Assembly (NCBI GenBank): GCA_903840385.1
Contig: CAIMFT010000207.1
Location: 1-44,785 of the forward strand
Source: an uncultured Holophagaceae bacterium
GTDB taxonomy: Bacteria; Acidobacteriota; Holophagae; Holophagales; Holophagaceae
Direction: 5' to 3'
DNA: 44,785 nt
A program made the translations under genes and the position numbers. Shown piece by piece: positions 8,611 through 17,290 of this stretch. Positions within the stretch are counted from its first letter, which is position 1. Every line of letters begins with the position of its first letter. The notes beneath the pieces were generated by a model. It saw only the letters and a program-made list of their open reading frames with translations. It was not told the DNA's origin and searched no databases.

Positions 8611-9291
8611 TCAGCGCTTGAGGAAGAGGGTCTCGAAGTCCCGGAGGGCCTCGGGATCCCCATCCCGCTTCAGGGGGCGGTGGAAGTCCTGGGGGCTCAG
8701 CTCGGCGAACTCGCCGAAGGTGGCCACATTGCCATTGATGTAGGCGATGAACTCATCCTGGCGGCCCTTGATGTAGCCCCGGAAGGGTCGGGCCACCAGG
8801 CCCAGGAGGGCCGAGTCCAGGGCCGTCCAGGTCTCCAGGTGGGTCTCAAAGCCCTTCTTCCCCTCCCAGTACTTGTAGGAGGTGAGCATGCGGGCGCCCA
8901 CAGCAAAGGGTGTCTTCAGGCGGCCCCGCTCGGCCCGGCCCTCCACCAAATAGACCCGGTGTCCAGGCCGCTGCAGGATGAGCCGCAGGCTGCCTGTCAG
9001 GCCCCGGGTGTCGTTGATGCTCCAGGCCCCATCCGGGTGGGTGAAGGCATAGAAGGCCGGCACGAACTGGCAGTGCCGCCACATGGCCGCCCCCAGGCGG
9101 GGATGGTCGAAGAGCTTCTCCATGGTGGCGAGACGGACATGCTTGGGCGTGGTCCGGGTGTCGAAGATGAAGTCCGCCCGCTGGATGATGTCCAGGGCCT
9201 CCTCCCGGGGGCCATGGGGGATCTGGTCCAGGAAGGCCGGGGGCTGAGCCTGGAGGGCAAGGGCCAGAAGGACAGGGACCACGGCGCGCAT
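8611..9291 (-). CDS. secreted or periplasmic protein of unknown function
   Basis: The 226-residue product begins with a short signal peptide (MRAVVPVLLALALQAQ) and has no later membrane segment. I do not recognise the family. The mature part has many aromatic residues and several turn-rich stretches (TSYKYWEGKKGFETHLETWTAL is trimmed here to its core YKYWEGKKGF), and a repeated phrase about ranges of charged residues is absent. The C-terminus (DPEALRDFETLFLKR) is likely helical. It is divergent from the HEAT-repeat gene across 65 bp and lies 68 bp upstream of the Roadblock gene, so the three minus-strand genes may be one unit. Confidence 0.7.
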   Translation of the reverse strand: MRAVVPVLLALALQAQPPAFLDQIPHGPREEALDIIQRADFIFDTRTTPKHVRLATMEKLFDHPRLGAAMWRHCQFVPAFYAFTHPDGAWSINDTRGLTGSLRLILQRPGHRVYLVEGRAERGRLKTPFAVGARMLTSYKYWEGKKGFETHLETWTALDSALLGLVARPFRGYIKGRQDEFIAYINGNVATFGEFAELSPQDFHRPLKRDGDPEALRDFETLFLKR

Positions 9292-9308
9292 GGGAAAACG
9301 CTACCACT

Positions 9309-9332
9309 TTCCGGTTAGTTCTTGACCCGGAA
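9309..9332. promoter_or_regulatory. candidate dyad operator in divergent gap
   Basis: A perfect 6-bp inverted repeat TTCCGG (9309-9314) and CCGGAA (9327-9332) with a 12-base spacer sits in the 65-bp gap between the secreted protein gene and the HEAT-repeat gene. Placement between divergent starts is what makes it of interest. No regulator is known to match and the arms are short, so chance is possible. Confidence 0.25.
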
Positions 9333-9356
9333 GGGGGCTGAACCGATGGGAATGGC

Positions 9357-12026
9357 ATGGCCCTTCCGGTTCGCTACCTGCCCACGACCCCCCTGGAGGA
9401 GCTCCGGGGCTGTCTGGGCGGCCACCTGGAGAGCGATTCGACCACCCAGGTGCGGGTCCAGCAGCTGCTGGGCCAGCTCCGGCAGCCGGCCCTCCCTGAG
9501 CTGGGCGAGCGCCTGGTCAGGGCCTCCTCCACCCCGGGCATGAAGCGCTTCATCCTGGGCCTGACCACCAAGTTCGACTGGCCCGAGTGGACCCCCTGGA
9601 TCCTGCGGGCCCTGCTCCATGAGACCGACCTGGGGGTGTTTGATGACGGCTGTGCTGCCCTGGGTCGCCTGGAGCTGCGCACTGCCCGGGAAGCCCTGGA
9701 GAAGCTGGCGGCCCAGCGCACGGACCCGGACCGCCAGCTGATCCTCCGGCGGGAGCTGAACCTGCCCGAGGGCCAGACCCTGGCCTTCTGCCTGGGTCGC
9801 CTCCTGGAGGGGGCCGACAACCTCCGGCTGGCCCACCAGGGCGCCAGGGGCCTGGCCGCCCTGGCCCGCCCCGAGGACGCCCCGGCCCTCAACGCAGCCA
9901 TGGAGGGGGCCGATCCCCTCGCCTTCCGTCTGCTCCTGCGGGCCCTTGCGGATCTCCCGGGCGAGGCCCCAGGGCCGGTCCTGGTGGCCCTCTTCCAGGA
10001 CACCTTCCGGAACCTCCAGGATCAGGAGGCCCTGGAGCCCCTGGCCTCCCGACTGCAGACCAGCCCGCGGGGGTCCACCCGCGCCGAGCTGGGGCGAGCC
10101 ATCGCCGAGCACATGGGCGCCGCCCACCCCGAGGTGGTCCAGGCCCTGAGCAAGGCCCTGGCCGCCGGTGAGGTCGGCAACCCGGGGCCGCCCCTGGAGG
10201 CCCTGCGCGGGGTGGCCCAGGGGGCCTGCGAGCACTTCCTGACCGAAGCCGCGGCGGTGCACCTGGAGGGGAAGGTCGCCCGCTTCAGCGCCATGGTGGC
10301 CGAGGCCCAGGAATCCGCCAACCAGGCGTGCGCCCTCCTGGGCGCGCGGCTGGACCTCCTGTGCGAGTGCCTGGTGCGCCAGACCCAGGAAGGCAGCCTG
10401 GCCGCAGCCCAGGTGGTCCCCCTGCTGCAGGCGGCGTTCTATAGCCACACCGGCAGTGAGGGACTGGACCAGGCCTTCTGCCGCTTGGTGCCGGCCGCAG
10501 ACGCCCCGGCCCTGGAGGGGATCCTCAGCCTGCACGACCCCCAGCGCCGGACCGCCTGCCTGGATGCCCTCGGTGCCCGGGAGGACGACGCCCTCGGCCC
10601 CTTCTTCCTCCGGGCCATGCAGGACGGCATCGTGGAGGTGGGCCACTGTGCCATGCACCACTTCAGCCGGCTGCCCTCCAGCTTCCCCACGGTCATGGCC
10701 ATGTTCGAGTCAGGGCAGCCCGAGAAGCTGCGCCTGGCGTTCCGGATCTTCACCGAGAACGCCACCCAGGCCGCCGCCGAGCCTCTGATGGGCTACCTCC
10801 GGGGCGATGTCCGGGATGACCTGCTCCTCGATGCCGTGCAGGCCCTGGGCGCCATCCGGAACCCGGCCGCCGCCCCGGTCCTCCTCGACCTGCTGCACGA
10901 TGGGAAGCCCGCCCGCCTGCAGGAGGCCCTCGTGGAGGCCCTGGCCGCCCTGGCCACCCCCGAAGCCGCCCAGGGACTCCTGGCCAAGTCCGCCAACCTG
11001 AAGCTACCCCAGGTGCTCATCGTGGCCCTGGACGGCGCCCTGGCGGCCTTCCCCGGCTTCGAACAGCCCCTCCCCCAGGACTGCGTGGGCGCCATCGAAG
11101 CACTCATCACCCGCTGCTGCGATGACCGGGAGGGAGAGGGTCGCCGCCTCCCGGCGATCCTGGCAACCCAGCACCTCTACTGCTTTGACCAGGCCCTCTA
11201 CGCCCGCCTGAAGGATGCCTTCTCGGACTTCCTGTTCGACCTCCGCACCAAGGGCGGCTGGGACCGGGAGGCCAACGACCAGGTGGCTGCCGTCCTCAAG
11301 GAGCTGGGTCGGCGCAGCGCCAGCCTGGGCCTGATCGCCGCCAAGGAAGAAAAGCTCCGGGCCCTGGCCCAGGCCGTGCCCCCCCTGGGACCCAGCCGGG
11401 CGCCGGCCCTGCTCGTGCTGCGAGAGACCCTGCAGGACCCGGAGTTCATCCTGCGCGCCGAGCTGGCCCAGGAGCTGGCGACCTTCACCACCCTGGAGCT
11501 CGACCGCAAGGACCAGGACTGGCGCGACCTCGCCCGCCTGTGCGAGATCGCCGGCCTGACCCGCCGCCGGGAGCTCGCCGAGCCGCTCAAGGAGGTCCTC
11601 CAGCGGGCCACCGGGCTGGGCCTGCGGAGTGCCGCCAAGGAAGGCCTGCTGGCCCTGGGCCTCAGCGAGGCGGACCTCGCCCGTCGGGCCCCCATCCATA
11701 GCCTCCTCCTCCTCGACCCCAGCGCCTTCTTCCGCAAGCGCCTGCTGGTCGCCCTGGGGACAACCTGGGAGGTGCGGGAAGCGGGCAGCCGGATCGAAGC
11801 CGCCCACCTCCTCGCCGAGCACCCGGTGGACCTGCTGGTCTCCGAGCAGGCCGATGCGGCGGGGGACCTGGTCCCCTGGCTCAAGATGCAGTGCGAGGCC
11901 CGCCGCTGCCGCCAGGTCCTGCTGTCCACCTCGGCCCGCGACCTGGAGGCCGGCGGGCCCTGGCTCCTGGGCATCCTGCACAAGCCCTACGCCCCAGAGG
12001 CCCTCCTCCGGGCGCTGGAGCCCTGA
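9357..12026 (+). CDS. HEAT-repeat protein with C-terminal pseudo-receiver domain
   Basis: An 889-residue cytoplasmic protein. Residues 1 to about 775 are a long run of paired helices rich in Leu/Ala with HEAT-like units (for example DDLLLDAVQALGAIRNPAAA). The last 110 residues look like a response-regulator receiver: SLLLLDPSAFFRKRLL (strand 1 and helix 1), VDLLVSEQAD (strand 3), VLLSTS (switch Ser) and HKPY (the conserved Lys-Pro). The position of the phospho-acceptor Asp is Glu830, and the usual acidic pair after strand 1 is reduced to one Asp, so phosphorylation is unlikely. Its job is unknown, but HEAT scaffolds usually bind proteins. It is the first of six closely spaced plus-strand genes. 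The start ATG has only a weak ribosome site. Confidence 0.8.
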   Translation: MALPVRYLPTTPLEELRGCLGGHLESDSTTQVRVQQLLGQLRQPALPELGERLVRASSTPGMKRFILGLTTKFDWPEWTPWILRALLHETDLGVFDDGCAALGRLELRTAREALEKLAAQRTDPDRQLILRRELNLPEGQTLAFCLGRLLEGADNLRLAHQGARGLAALARPEDAPALNAAMEGADPLAFRLLLRALADLPGEAPGPVLVALFQDTFRNLQDQEALEPLASRLQTSPRGSTRAELGRAIAEHMGAAHPEVVQALSKALAAGEVGNPGPPLEALRGVAQGACEHFLTEAAAVHLEGKVARFSAMVAEAQESANQACALLGARLDLLCECLVRQTQEGSLAAAQVVPLLQAAFYSHTGSEGLDQAFCRLVPAADAPALEGILSLHDPQRRTACLDALGAREDDALGPFFLRAMQDGIVEVGHCAMHHFSRLPSSFPTVMAMFESGQPEKLRLAFRIFTENATQAAAEPLMGYLRGDVRDDLLLDAVQALGAIRNPAAAPVLLDLLHDGKPARLQEALVEALAALATPEAAQGLLAKSANLKLPQVLIVALDGALAAFPGFEQPLPQDCVGAIEALITRCCDDREGEGRRLPAILATQHLYCFDQALYARLKDAFSDFLFDLRTKGGWDREANDQVAAVLKELGRRSASLGLIAAKEEKLRALAQAVPPLGPSRAPALLVLRETLQDPEFILRAELAQELATFTTLELDRKDQDWRDLARLCEIAGLTRRRELAEPLKEVLQRATGLGLRSAAKEGLLALGLSEADLARRAPIHSLLLLDPSAFFRKRLLVALGTTWEVREAGSRIEAAHLLAEHPVDLLVSEQADAAGDLVPWLKMQCEARRCRQVLLSTSARDLEAGGPWLLGILHKPYAPEALLRALEP

Positions 12027-12075
12027 CCGGGCCCCCGGGCGGCTATTCTTTTTTTAGATCAGATCCGAGGCCTCC

Positions 12076-13545
12076 ATGCCCGCCTTCCCCTTCCGGCTCC
12101 GCCCGATGGCTGCGCTGCTCTGCGCAGCCTCAGCCGTGCTGTCGGGGCAGGACCTGGCCCTGGCTGAGCGGCTCTTCCGGAGCGGAGAGCGGGCCTATGC
12201 AGCCCAGGACCACAAGGCCGCCCTCGAGACCTGGGGGCAGCTCCTGCAGGCCACCCCCACCAGTCCCTTCGCCCCCCGGGCCCTGCTCCGCCTGGCCCGC
12301 CACCAGGTGGAGGTGGAGCTGCGTCCGGAGGCCGCCCTGCCGTACCTGGACCGCCTCCGGACCGACTACCTCCGCTCCCCCGAAGCCGCCGAGGGGCTGC
12401 TGCTCCGGGGCGAGCTGCTGGTGCGCCAGGCCCGGCGCCCCGCCGACCTCAAGGACGCCATGGCGGAGTTCAACCGGGTGCTGGACCTGTTCCCGGACGC
12501 CCCGGCCTGCGCCAGCGCCCGGCTGCAGCTGGGCCTGGCCTGGCGCGCCCAGGGGCAGCCCGGGCGGGCTCTCCAGTCCCTGGTGGACGCCTTCCGCCTC
12601 CACCAGGATCCCCGGGTCGCCCCGATCGCCATGCTCGAGGCCGCCCGCACTCTGGATGCGCTGGGCGACCTGCCGGCCTGCCTGCGGATGCTCCAGGACC
12701 TGCGCACCCGCCACCCGGCGACCCCGGAAGCCGCCGAGGCCACCTGGCGCACCGCCCTCCTGGTGAAGCACCGCCTGCAGAAGCCCCCCCTGCGCCTCGA
12801 GGGGCCCTGGCCCGCTGGCCAGACCAAGTGGCTCAAGACACCGATCCTGCTGACCACCGGCACCAGCGGCGAGCTGCTCATCTACCAGAACGACCTGGAC
12901 CAGACCTTCCGCCTGGTGGACGGCGACCTGAAGCCTGCGGGCCCCAAGGTGCCCGGTGCCCGGGTCCTGTTCACCGCCCCTGGCGGCGCGCTCTGGGTAC
13001 TGACCCGCTCCGGCCTCTGGCGGGATGGCGCCACGGCCCAGGCCCCCCTCGACCCCCTGGGTGCCATCTGCGGGGCGGCACTGGACCGCTGGGGCAGCCT
13101 CTGGGTGGCCGATGCCAAGACCGCCGCCCTCACCGTCTTCCCCTCGGAGGGTTCCGCCCGCACCGTGGCCTCCCCCACCCCCTCGGCTCTGGTCGCCCTG
13201 GGCGACGGCAGCCTGCTGGTGGCCTCGGACACAGACCGGAAGTTCCTGTTTCTGGATCCTGACGGCCAGCCCCGCACCATCGTGCCCTATGGCAAGGGCC
13301 TCCCGGCCGCCTTCCGGACCGTGACGGCCCTGGCCACGGATGGGGCAGGGCAGGTGGCGGCGCTGGTGGATGGGGGTGACTTCGGCGAGGGGGTACTCAT
13401 CCTGGGTCCCGACGGCACGGTGCTGCGCCAGGCCACCCTCAAGGCCCTGGGCGTCAGTGGGCGCATCACGGCCCTGGCCCTGGACCGCTCCGGTGGCCTG
13501 CTCCTCTGCGACCGCCGCAACGACCTCCTGCTGCGGGTGGACTGA
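12076..13545 (+). CDS. exported TPR and beta-propeller protein
   Basis: A 489-residue protein with an N-terminal signal sequence (RLRPMAALLCAASAVLSGQ). Residues about 27-235 are TPR-like helical pairs of the BamD/YbgF style (RLFRSGERAYAAQDHKAALETW is the first, shortened here to ERAYAAQDHKAALETW). From about residue 255 to the end there are repeated strands with the pattern DRWGSLWVAD, DGSLLVAS, DGAGQVAALVDGG and DRSGGLLLCDRR, typical of NHL-type propeller blades. Both halves are protein-binding folds and no catalytic motif is seen. It lies 49 bp after the HEAT gene and ends one base before the next ATG, so it is surely co-expressed with the PEGA/PDZ gene. Function unknown. A periplasmic scaffold is plausible. 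Confidence 0.75.
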   Translation: MPAFPFRLRPMAALLCAASAVLSGQDLALAERLFRSGERAYAAQDHKAALETWGQLLQATPTSPFAPRALLRLARHQVEVELRPEAALPYLDRLRTDYLRSPEAAEGLLLRGELLVRQARRPADLKDAMAEFNRVLDLFPDAPACASARLQLGLAWRAQGQPGRALQSLVDAFRLHQDPRVAPIAMLEAARTLDALGDLPACLRMLQDLRTRHPATPEAAEATWRTALLVKHRLQKPPLRLEGPWPAGQTKWLKTPILLTTGTSGELLIYQNDLDQTFRLVDGDLKPAGPKVPGARVLFTAPGGALWVLTRSGLWRDGATAQAPLDPLGAICGAALDRWGSLWVADAKTAALTVFPSEGSARTVASPTPSALVALGDGSLLVASDTDRKFLFLDPDGQPRTIVPYGKGLPAAFRTVTALATDGAGQVAALVDGGDFGEGVLILGPDGTVLRQATLKALGVSGRITALALDRSGGLLLCDRRNDLLLRVD

Positions 13546-13546
13546 G

Positions 13547-15556
13547 ATGCGCCCTCGTCTGCTCCTTGCCCTCCTGCTCCTCGGCCCCACCCTCTGGGGC
13601 CAGGATGCCGCCCTCCGGGACACCTTCGTCCAGGCCAAGGCGCTGTGGGCTACCCAGGGGGACCGGGAGGCGGCCTCGGACCGCTTCGATGCGGTGGTGG
13701 CCGTCCTGGCTCCCCGGGCCGGCGCCCTCGAGCCCGCCTGGCGCCAGGTGCTCTGCGAGGCCTACAACTGGCTTGCCGTCCTGGATGACCGCAGCCCACA
13801 GAACAAGGCTCGGGCCACGGTCCGCCTCCAGGCCCTCATCGATCTGGAGCCGGACTTCGATGTGGACCGGGCCCTCACCTCCCAGCGCCTGGCCGGGGTC
13901 TTCGACCGCCTGAAGGCCGAGAGGTTTGCCCCCCTGCGCCTCACCTTCGACCCCGAGGGCGGGAGCCTGACCGTGGACGGCAAGCCCGCCGCAGCCCTCC
14001 CCCGGAAGCACCTCCCCTTCGGGCCCCACACCCTGGTCTATGCCCGCCCCGGCTACACCCCCATGGAGGTCCCCCTGGAGCTGGGGCCAAAGGATGCCAA
14101 GGCCGTGGCCTTCGCCCTGAAGCGGGTCTCCTCCACCGTGACCTTCCAGGTCCATCCACCCGATGCGGAGGTCCTGCTCGATGGCCGCAGCCTCGGTCCC
14201 ACCCGGGGCCTGGCGGTCGCAGGGGGCGCAGGGACAGAGTCCCAGGACTTCTCGGCCCCCTTCCTCATTGCCGATCTGCCGGCCGGGAAGCACCGCCTGG
14301 AGCTCCGGGCGGCCTGCCACCGGACCCGGATCCTCACCCTGGACCCAGACCTGGCCACCCCGCTGGCCGACCACACCCTGGAGCCCATCCGCCTTGAGGA
14401 TGCCCGGGGCACCCTGAGCCTCAGCTCTCCCTGGCCCGGCGGGGAGGCCTTCCTGGCCGGCCAGAGCCTGGGGCCTTTGCCCCAGAAGGGCTTGCCCCTC
14501 TGCCCGGGCACCTACAGCCTGCAGGTGCGCTTCCCGGGCGGCGGCTTCGCCAAGACCCTCACCGTGGAGGACGCCAAGACCTTGGACCTGGAGGTCCAGC
14601 CCAGGCCCCGCCTCGCACTCCTGGGCCTGGCGGCCGGCGACTTCACCGGGCGGGCCCGCTTCCTGGCGCAGCTGGAGACCCTCGGGGACCGCCTCCAGCA
14701 CCTGGCTGTCCTGCCCCCACGCCCCGACGAGAGCCCCGCCGAGGCCCTGACCCGCCTGAAGGCCTCCCGGGAGGTGGAGCTGGTGCTCACCGCCACCCCC
14801 ATCCTGGAAGAAGGGGTCCACTACATCGAGCTCGGTGTCGCCACCCTGGACGGCGAGGCCGAGCGCCTGCGGGTGAAGCCACTGGAGCAGGACCCCCTGG
14901 CAGGCCTCGCCCTGCGCCTGAACACCCTGCCCCCCTTTGGGCAGCCCGGCCTGGGCCTGACCCTCCTGGACGTACCGGGCCAGCCCGGGCCCTGGGTGCT
15001 TGCCGCACCGGATGCCGCCCTGAAGGCCGGCCTCGAGGTGGGGCGCCCCATCCTCCAGGTCGGAGGCAACGCCGTCGCCACCACCCAGGCCCTGCGCCAA
15101 GCCCTCACCGGAGCCAAGGGCACCGTGACCCTCAGCCAGGGCGGCCCCGAGGTCACCCTGCCCCTGGAAACCGAAGGCCTGGAGCTCCCCCTGGGCGCCC
15201 CGGACCTCTGCTACCCGGCCCTGCTGGCCCAGCTGCGGCTGCTGGCGCTCCGGGCCAAGGGGGACGAGGCCCACCTCATCCGCCTCAACCTGGCCCTCGC
15301 CCTCATGCAGTTCCGGCGCTTCGATCGGGCCGTGGAGCTGCTGCGGGACACCCGCCTCAGCGCCACCCGCGGCGTCAGTCAGGGCAGCATCGACTTCCAC
15401 ACGGGCGTATGCTTCCTCCACCTGGGTCCGGCCTATCTGGCCGAAGCCACCCAGGCCTTCCGCCAGGCCCTGAAGTACCCTCAGTCCACCCTGCTCGGCC
15501 CGGATGGGCCCCTGGTTGCCCCTCTGGCCAGGCAGGCCCTTGAAGCGCCGAACTGA
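13547..15556 (+). CDS. exported PEGA/PDZ/TPR protein
   Basis: A 669-residue protein. It has a signal peptide (MRPRLLLALLLLGPTLWGQ) and a helical region to about residue 125. A PEGA-like beta domain follows, with PDAEVLLDGRSLGP at about residue 200 and a second copy-like stretch (LTVDGKPAAALPRK) before it. A PDZ-like domain is at about residues 467-560 (LKAGLEVGRPILQVGGNAV), and TPR-like helices run from about 580 to 650 (MQFRRFDRAVELLRDTRL). PEGA domains occur in surface-layer and envelope proteins and PDZ domains bind peptide ends. The start ATG lies one base after the previous stop, with GGGTGGACTGAG as ribosome region. A longer open frame upstream (from 13340) is only the out-of-frame overlap with the previous gene. 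Confidence 0.75.
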   Translation: MRPRLLLALLLLGPTLWGQDAALRDTFVQAKALWATQGDREAASDRFDAVVAVLAPRAGALEPAWRQVLCEAYNWLAVLDDRSPQNKARATVRLQALIDLEPDFDVDRALTSQRLAGVFDRLKAERFAPLRLTFDPEGGSLTVDGKPAAALPRKHLPFGPHTLVYARPGYTPMEVPLELGPKDAKAVAFALKRVSSTVTFQVHPPDAEVLLDGRSLGPTRGLAVAGGAGTESQDFSAPFLIADLPAGKHRLELRAACHRTRILTLDPDLATPLADHTLEPIRLEDARGTLSLSSPWPGGEAFLAGQSLGPLPQKGLPLCPGTYSLQVRFPGGGFAKTLTVEDAKTLDLEVQPRPRLALLGLAAGDFTGRARFLAQLETLGDRLQHLAVLPPRPDESPAEALTRLKASREVELVLTATPILEEGVHYIELGVATLDGEAERLRVKPLEQDPLAGLALRLNTLPPFGQPGLGLTLLDVPGQPGPWVLAAPDAALKAGLEVGRPILQVGGNAVATTQALRQALTGAKGTVTLSQGGPEVTLPLETEGLELPLGAPDLCYPALLAQLRLLALRAKGDEAHLIRLNLALALMQFRRFDRAVELLRDTRLSATRGVSQGSIDFHTGVCFLHLGPAYLAEATQAFRQALKYPQSTLLGPDGPLVAPLARQALEAPN

Positions 15557-15570
15557 TCCCGGAGGCATCC

Positions 15571-15960
15571 ATGAAGCGGCAGCGCGGTGAAGGCAAGGTA
15601 GGGTGCCTGGTGTCCCTCCTCCTCCTGGGCATCCTGGGTGCGGCGGCCTTCAAGGCCGTGCCCATCTACTACGGCAACAGCGAGCTGGTGGACGCCTGCG
15701 AGTTCATCGCCAGCGGAGCCAGCCGCAAGCCGGTGGACGTCCTGGAGCGCGAGGTCAAAGAGAAGGCCCGGGCCCTGGGCGTCACCGAGCTGCTGGCCGA
15801 CAAGACCGCTCTGCGCATCACCAAGTCCGGCGGCGGCGAGGTGGGCAGCTGCACCATCACCCTGCGCTACGTGCAGGTCATCGACTTCTATGGGGTCTAC
15901 CAGTGGCCCCTGACCACCGAGAAGCGGATCACCAAGCCGATCTTCGAAAACATCAACTGA
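15571..15960 (+). CDS. small single-pass membrane protein (DUF4845-like)
   Basis: A 129-residue protein: basic N-terminus (MKRQRGEGKVG), one hydrophobic helix at about residues 11-28 (CLVSLLLLGILGAAAFK), then VPIYY and a soluble alpha/beta tail. This layout is shared with small pilin-like membrane proteins annotated as DUF4845 in Acidobacteriota and Proteobacteria. Assignment is from memory of that pattern, not a search. No prepilin Gly-Phe/Met-Thr-Leu cleavage site with Glu5 is present, so it is not a normal type IV pilin. It lies 14 bp after the PEGA/PDZ gene with GGAGGC before the ATG. Confidence 0.7.
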   Translation: MKRQRGEGKVGCLVSLLLLGILGAAAFKAVPIYYGNSELVDACEFIASGASRKPVDVLEREVKEKARALGVTELLADKTALRITKSGGGEVGSCTITLRYVQVIDFYGVYQWPLTTEKRITKPIFENIN

Positions 15961-16021
15961 CCTCCAGGGGGTCCAGGCTTTAGCCCTTGCGGCGCGGCCC
16001 ACGTCACGGCAACCTGCCCCC

Positions 16022-17290
16022 ATGCCCTTGTCACTCCCTCAAGACCGCCCACTCGGACCCGGCGAGGCCCTGCACCCCGTGCGGATTCCCGGTTCCAAGT
16101 CCGTGACCAACCGGGCGCTGCTCCTGGCGGCCCTGGCCCCGGGCCAGAGTCGCCTGGGCGGCGGCCTCGAGGCCGAAGACACCCAGTGGATGCGCCAGGC
16201 CTTGCGCGGCCTGGGTTTTCCGCTGACGGAAGCGGCCGGAACCTGGCACCTCCAGGGTGGCTCGCGGCCCCGGGCCGAGGCCCCTCTCTGGCTCGGTGCT
16301 TCCGGGACCACCCTGCGCTTCCTGCTCCCCTGGCTCGCCCTGTGCGCCCCGGGCCCCGTGCGGCTGGAGGGCGATCCCCGCCTCTTTGAGCGGCCCCTCG
16401 GCCCCCTGCTGGAGCCCCTCCAGGCCCTCGGTGCCCGCTGGACACCGGATGCCACCGGGGCCTGGCTCCAGCCCGTGGCTGAGCCGCCGCACTCCCTGGA
16501 CCTGCTCGTGGATGCCCGGCTCAGCAGCCAGTTCCTGTCGGGCCTGGCCCTGGGGGCCGCCGCTCTGCCCGGCGACAGCCGCCTCACCTGGAAGGCCGCT
16601 GCCAGCGCCAGCTACCTGGAGCTCACCACCCAGTGGCTGCGGCGCTTCGGCTGCCAGGCCCACCTGGACGCCGGCCAGTGGCTGATTCCGGGCGGGGCCC
16701 TGGCCTGCCGGGAGCTGGAGCTGCCCGGGGACTGGAGCGGCGCCGCCGCCTTCCTCGCCGCCGCCGCTGTCACCGGGCGGACCCTGCGGGCCGGTCCACT
16801 GGACCCCGAGGACGCCCAGGGCGACCGGGCCATGGCTGACATCCTGGCCGCCGCCGGGTGCCAGGTCACGTGGGTGGCGCCTCAGACCCTGGAGGTCTCC
16901 GGCCCCCTGCGCCGGGGCCTGGATGCGGACCTGACGGACTGCCCGGACCTGGGCCCCGTCCTGGCGGCCCTGGCGGCGCTGGCCCCCGGCCCCTCGGAGC
17001 TCCGCGGCCTCCACACCCTGCCCCTCAAGGAGTGCGACCGCCTGGACGCCTCCGCCGAGCTGGTGCGCTGGCTGGGCGGGCAGGCCGAGGTCATCGGGGA
17101 TCACACCCTGCGCATCACCCCGGGGACGCCTTCGGCCCCCAGGGCGCCCTTCAACCCCCGCAACGACCACCGCATGGCCTTCGCCGCCGCGGTGGGGGCC
17201 CTCCGCTGGGGCGGCGACCTCCTGGATCCCCACTGCGTGGCCAAGACCTTCCCCGATTTCTGGGAGGTCTGGCAGGGCATGCTGGGATGA
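16022..17290 (+). CDS. aroA: 3-phosphoshikimate 1-carboxyvinyltransferase (EPSP synthase)
   Basis: Cytosolic sixth step of the shikimate pathway: phosphoenolpyruvate plus shikimate-3-phosphate to EPSP. The 422-residue protein has PGSKSVTNRALLLAALA at the N-terminus, LGASGTTLRFLLPW, SSQFLSGLALGAA, LPLKECDRLDA and NDHRMAFAAAVGA, so all blocks of the fold are present. Two blocks differ from the enteric enzyme. The usual LGNAGTAMRP loop reads LGASGTTLRF, with Ala at the Asn position, and KESDR is KECDR. No strong ribosome site is visible before the ATG. Its stop overlaps the start of the sigma-54 activator gene by ATGA. Confidence 0.92.
   Translation: MPLSLPQDRPLGPGEALHPVRIPGSKSVTNRALLLAALAPGQSRLGGGLEAEDTQWMRQALRGLGFPLTEAAGTWHLQGGSRPRAEAPLWLGASGTTLRFLLPWLALCAPGPVRLEGDPRLFERPLGPLLEPLQALGARWTPDATGAWLQPVAEPPHSLDLLVDARLSSQFLSGLALGAAALPGDSRLTWKAAASASYLELTTQWLRRFGCQAHLDAGQWLIPGGALACRELELPGDWSGAAAFLAAAAVTGRTLRAGPLDPEDAQGDRAMADILAAAGCQVTWVAPQTLEVSGPLRRGLDADLTDCPDLGPVLAALAALAPGPSELRGLHTLPLKECDRLDASAELVRWLGGQAEVIGDHTLRITPGTPSAPRAPFNPRNDHRMAFAAAVGALRWGGDLLDPHCVAKTFPDFWEVWQGMLG

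Noticed and set aside
12027-12060. Possible intrinsic terminator (CCGG-rich stretch followed by seven T) after the HEAT gene
   Set aside because: The stem is only about 4 bp with a tight loop, and the next gene of the apparent operon starts 49 bp after the HEAT stop.
16858-17286. N-terminal extension of the large sigma-54 activator inside aroA
   Set aside because: It lies within conserved aroA coding sequence in another frame, and the ATGA overlap at 17287 gives a natural start.
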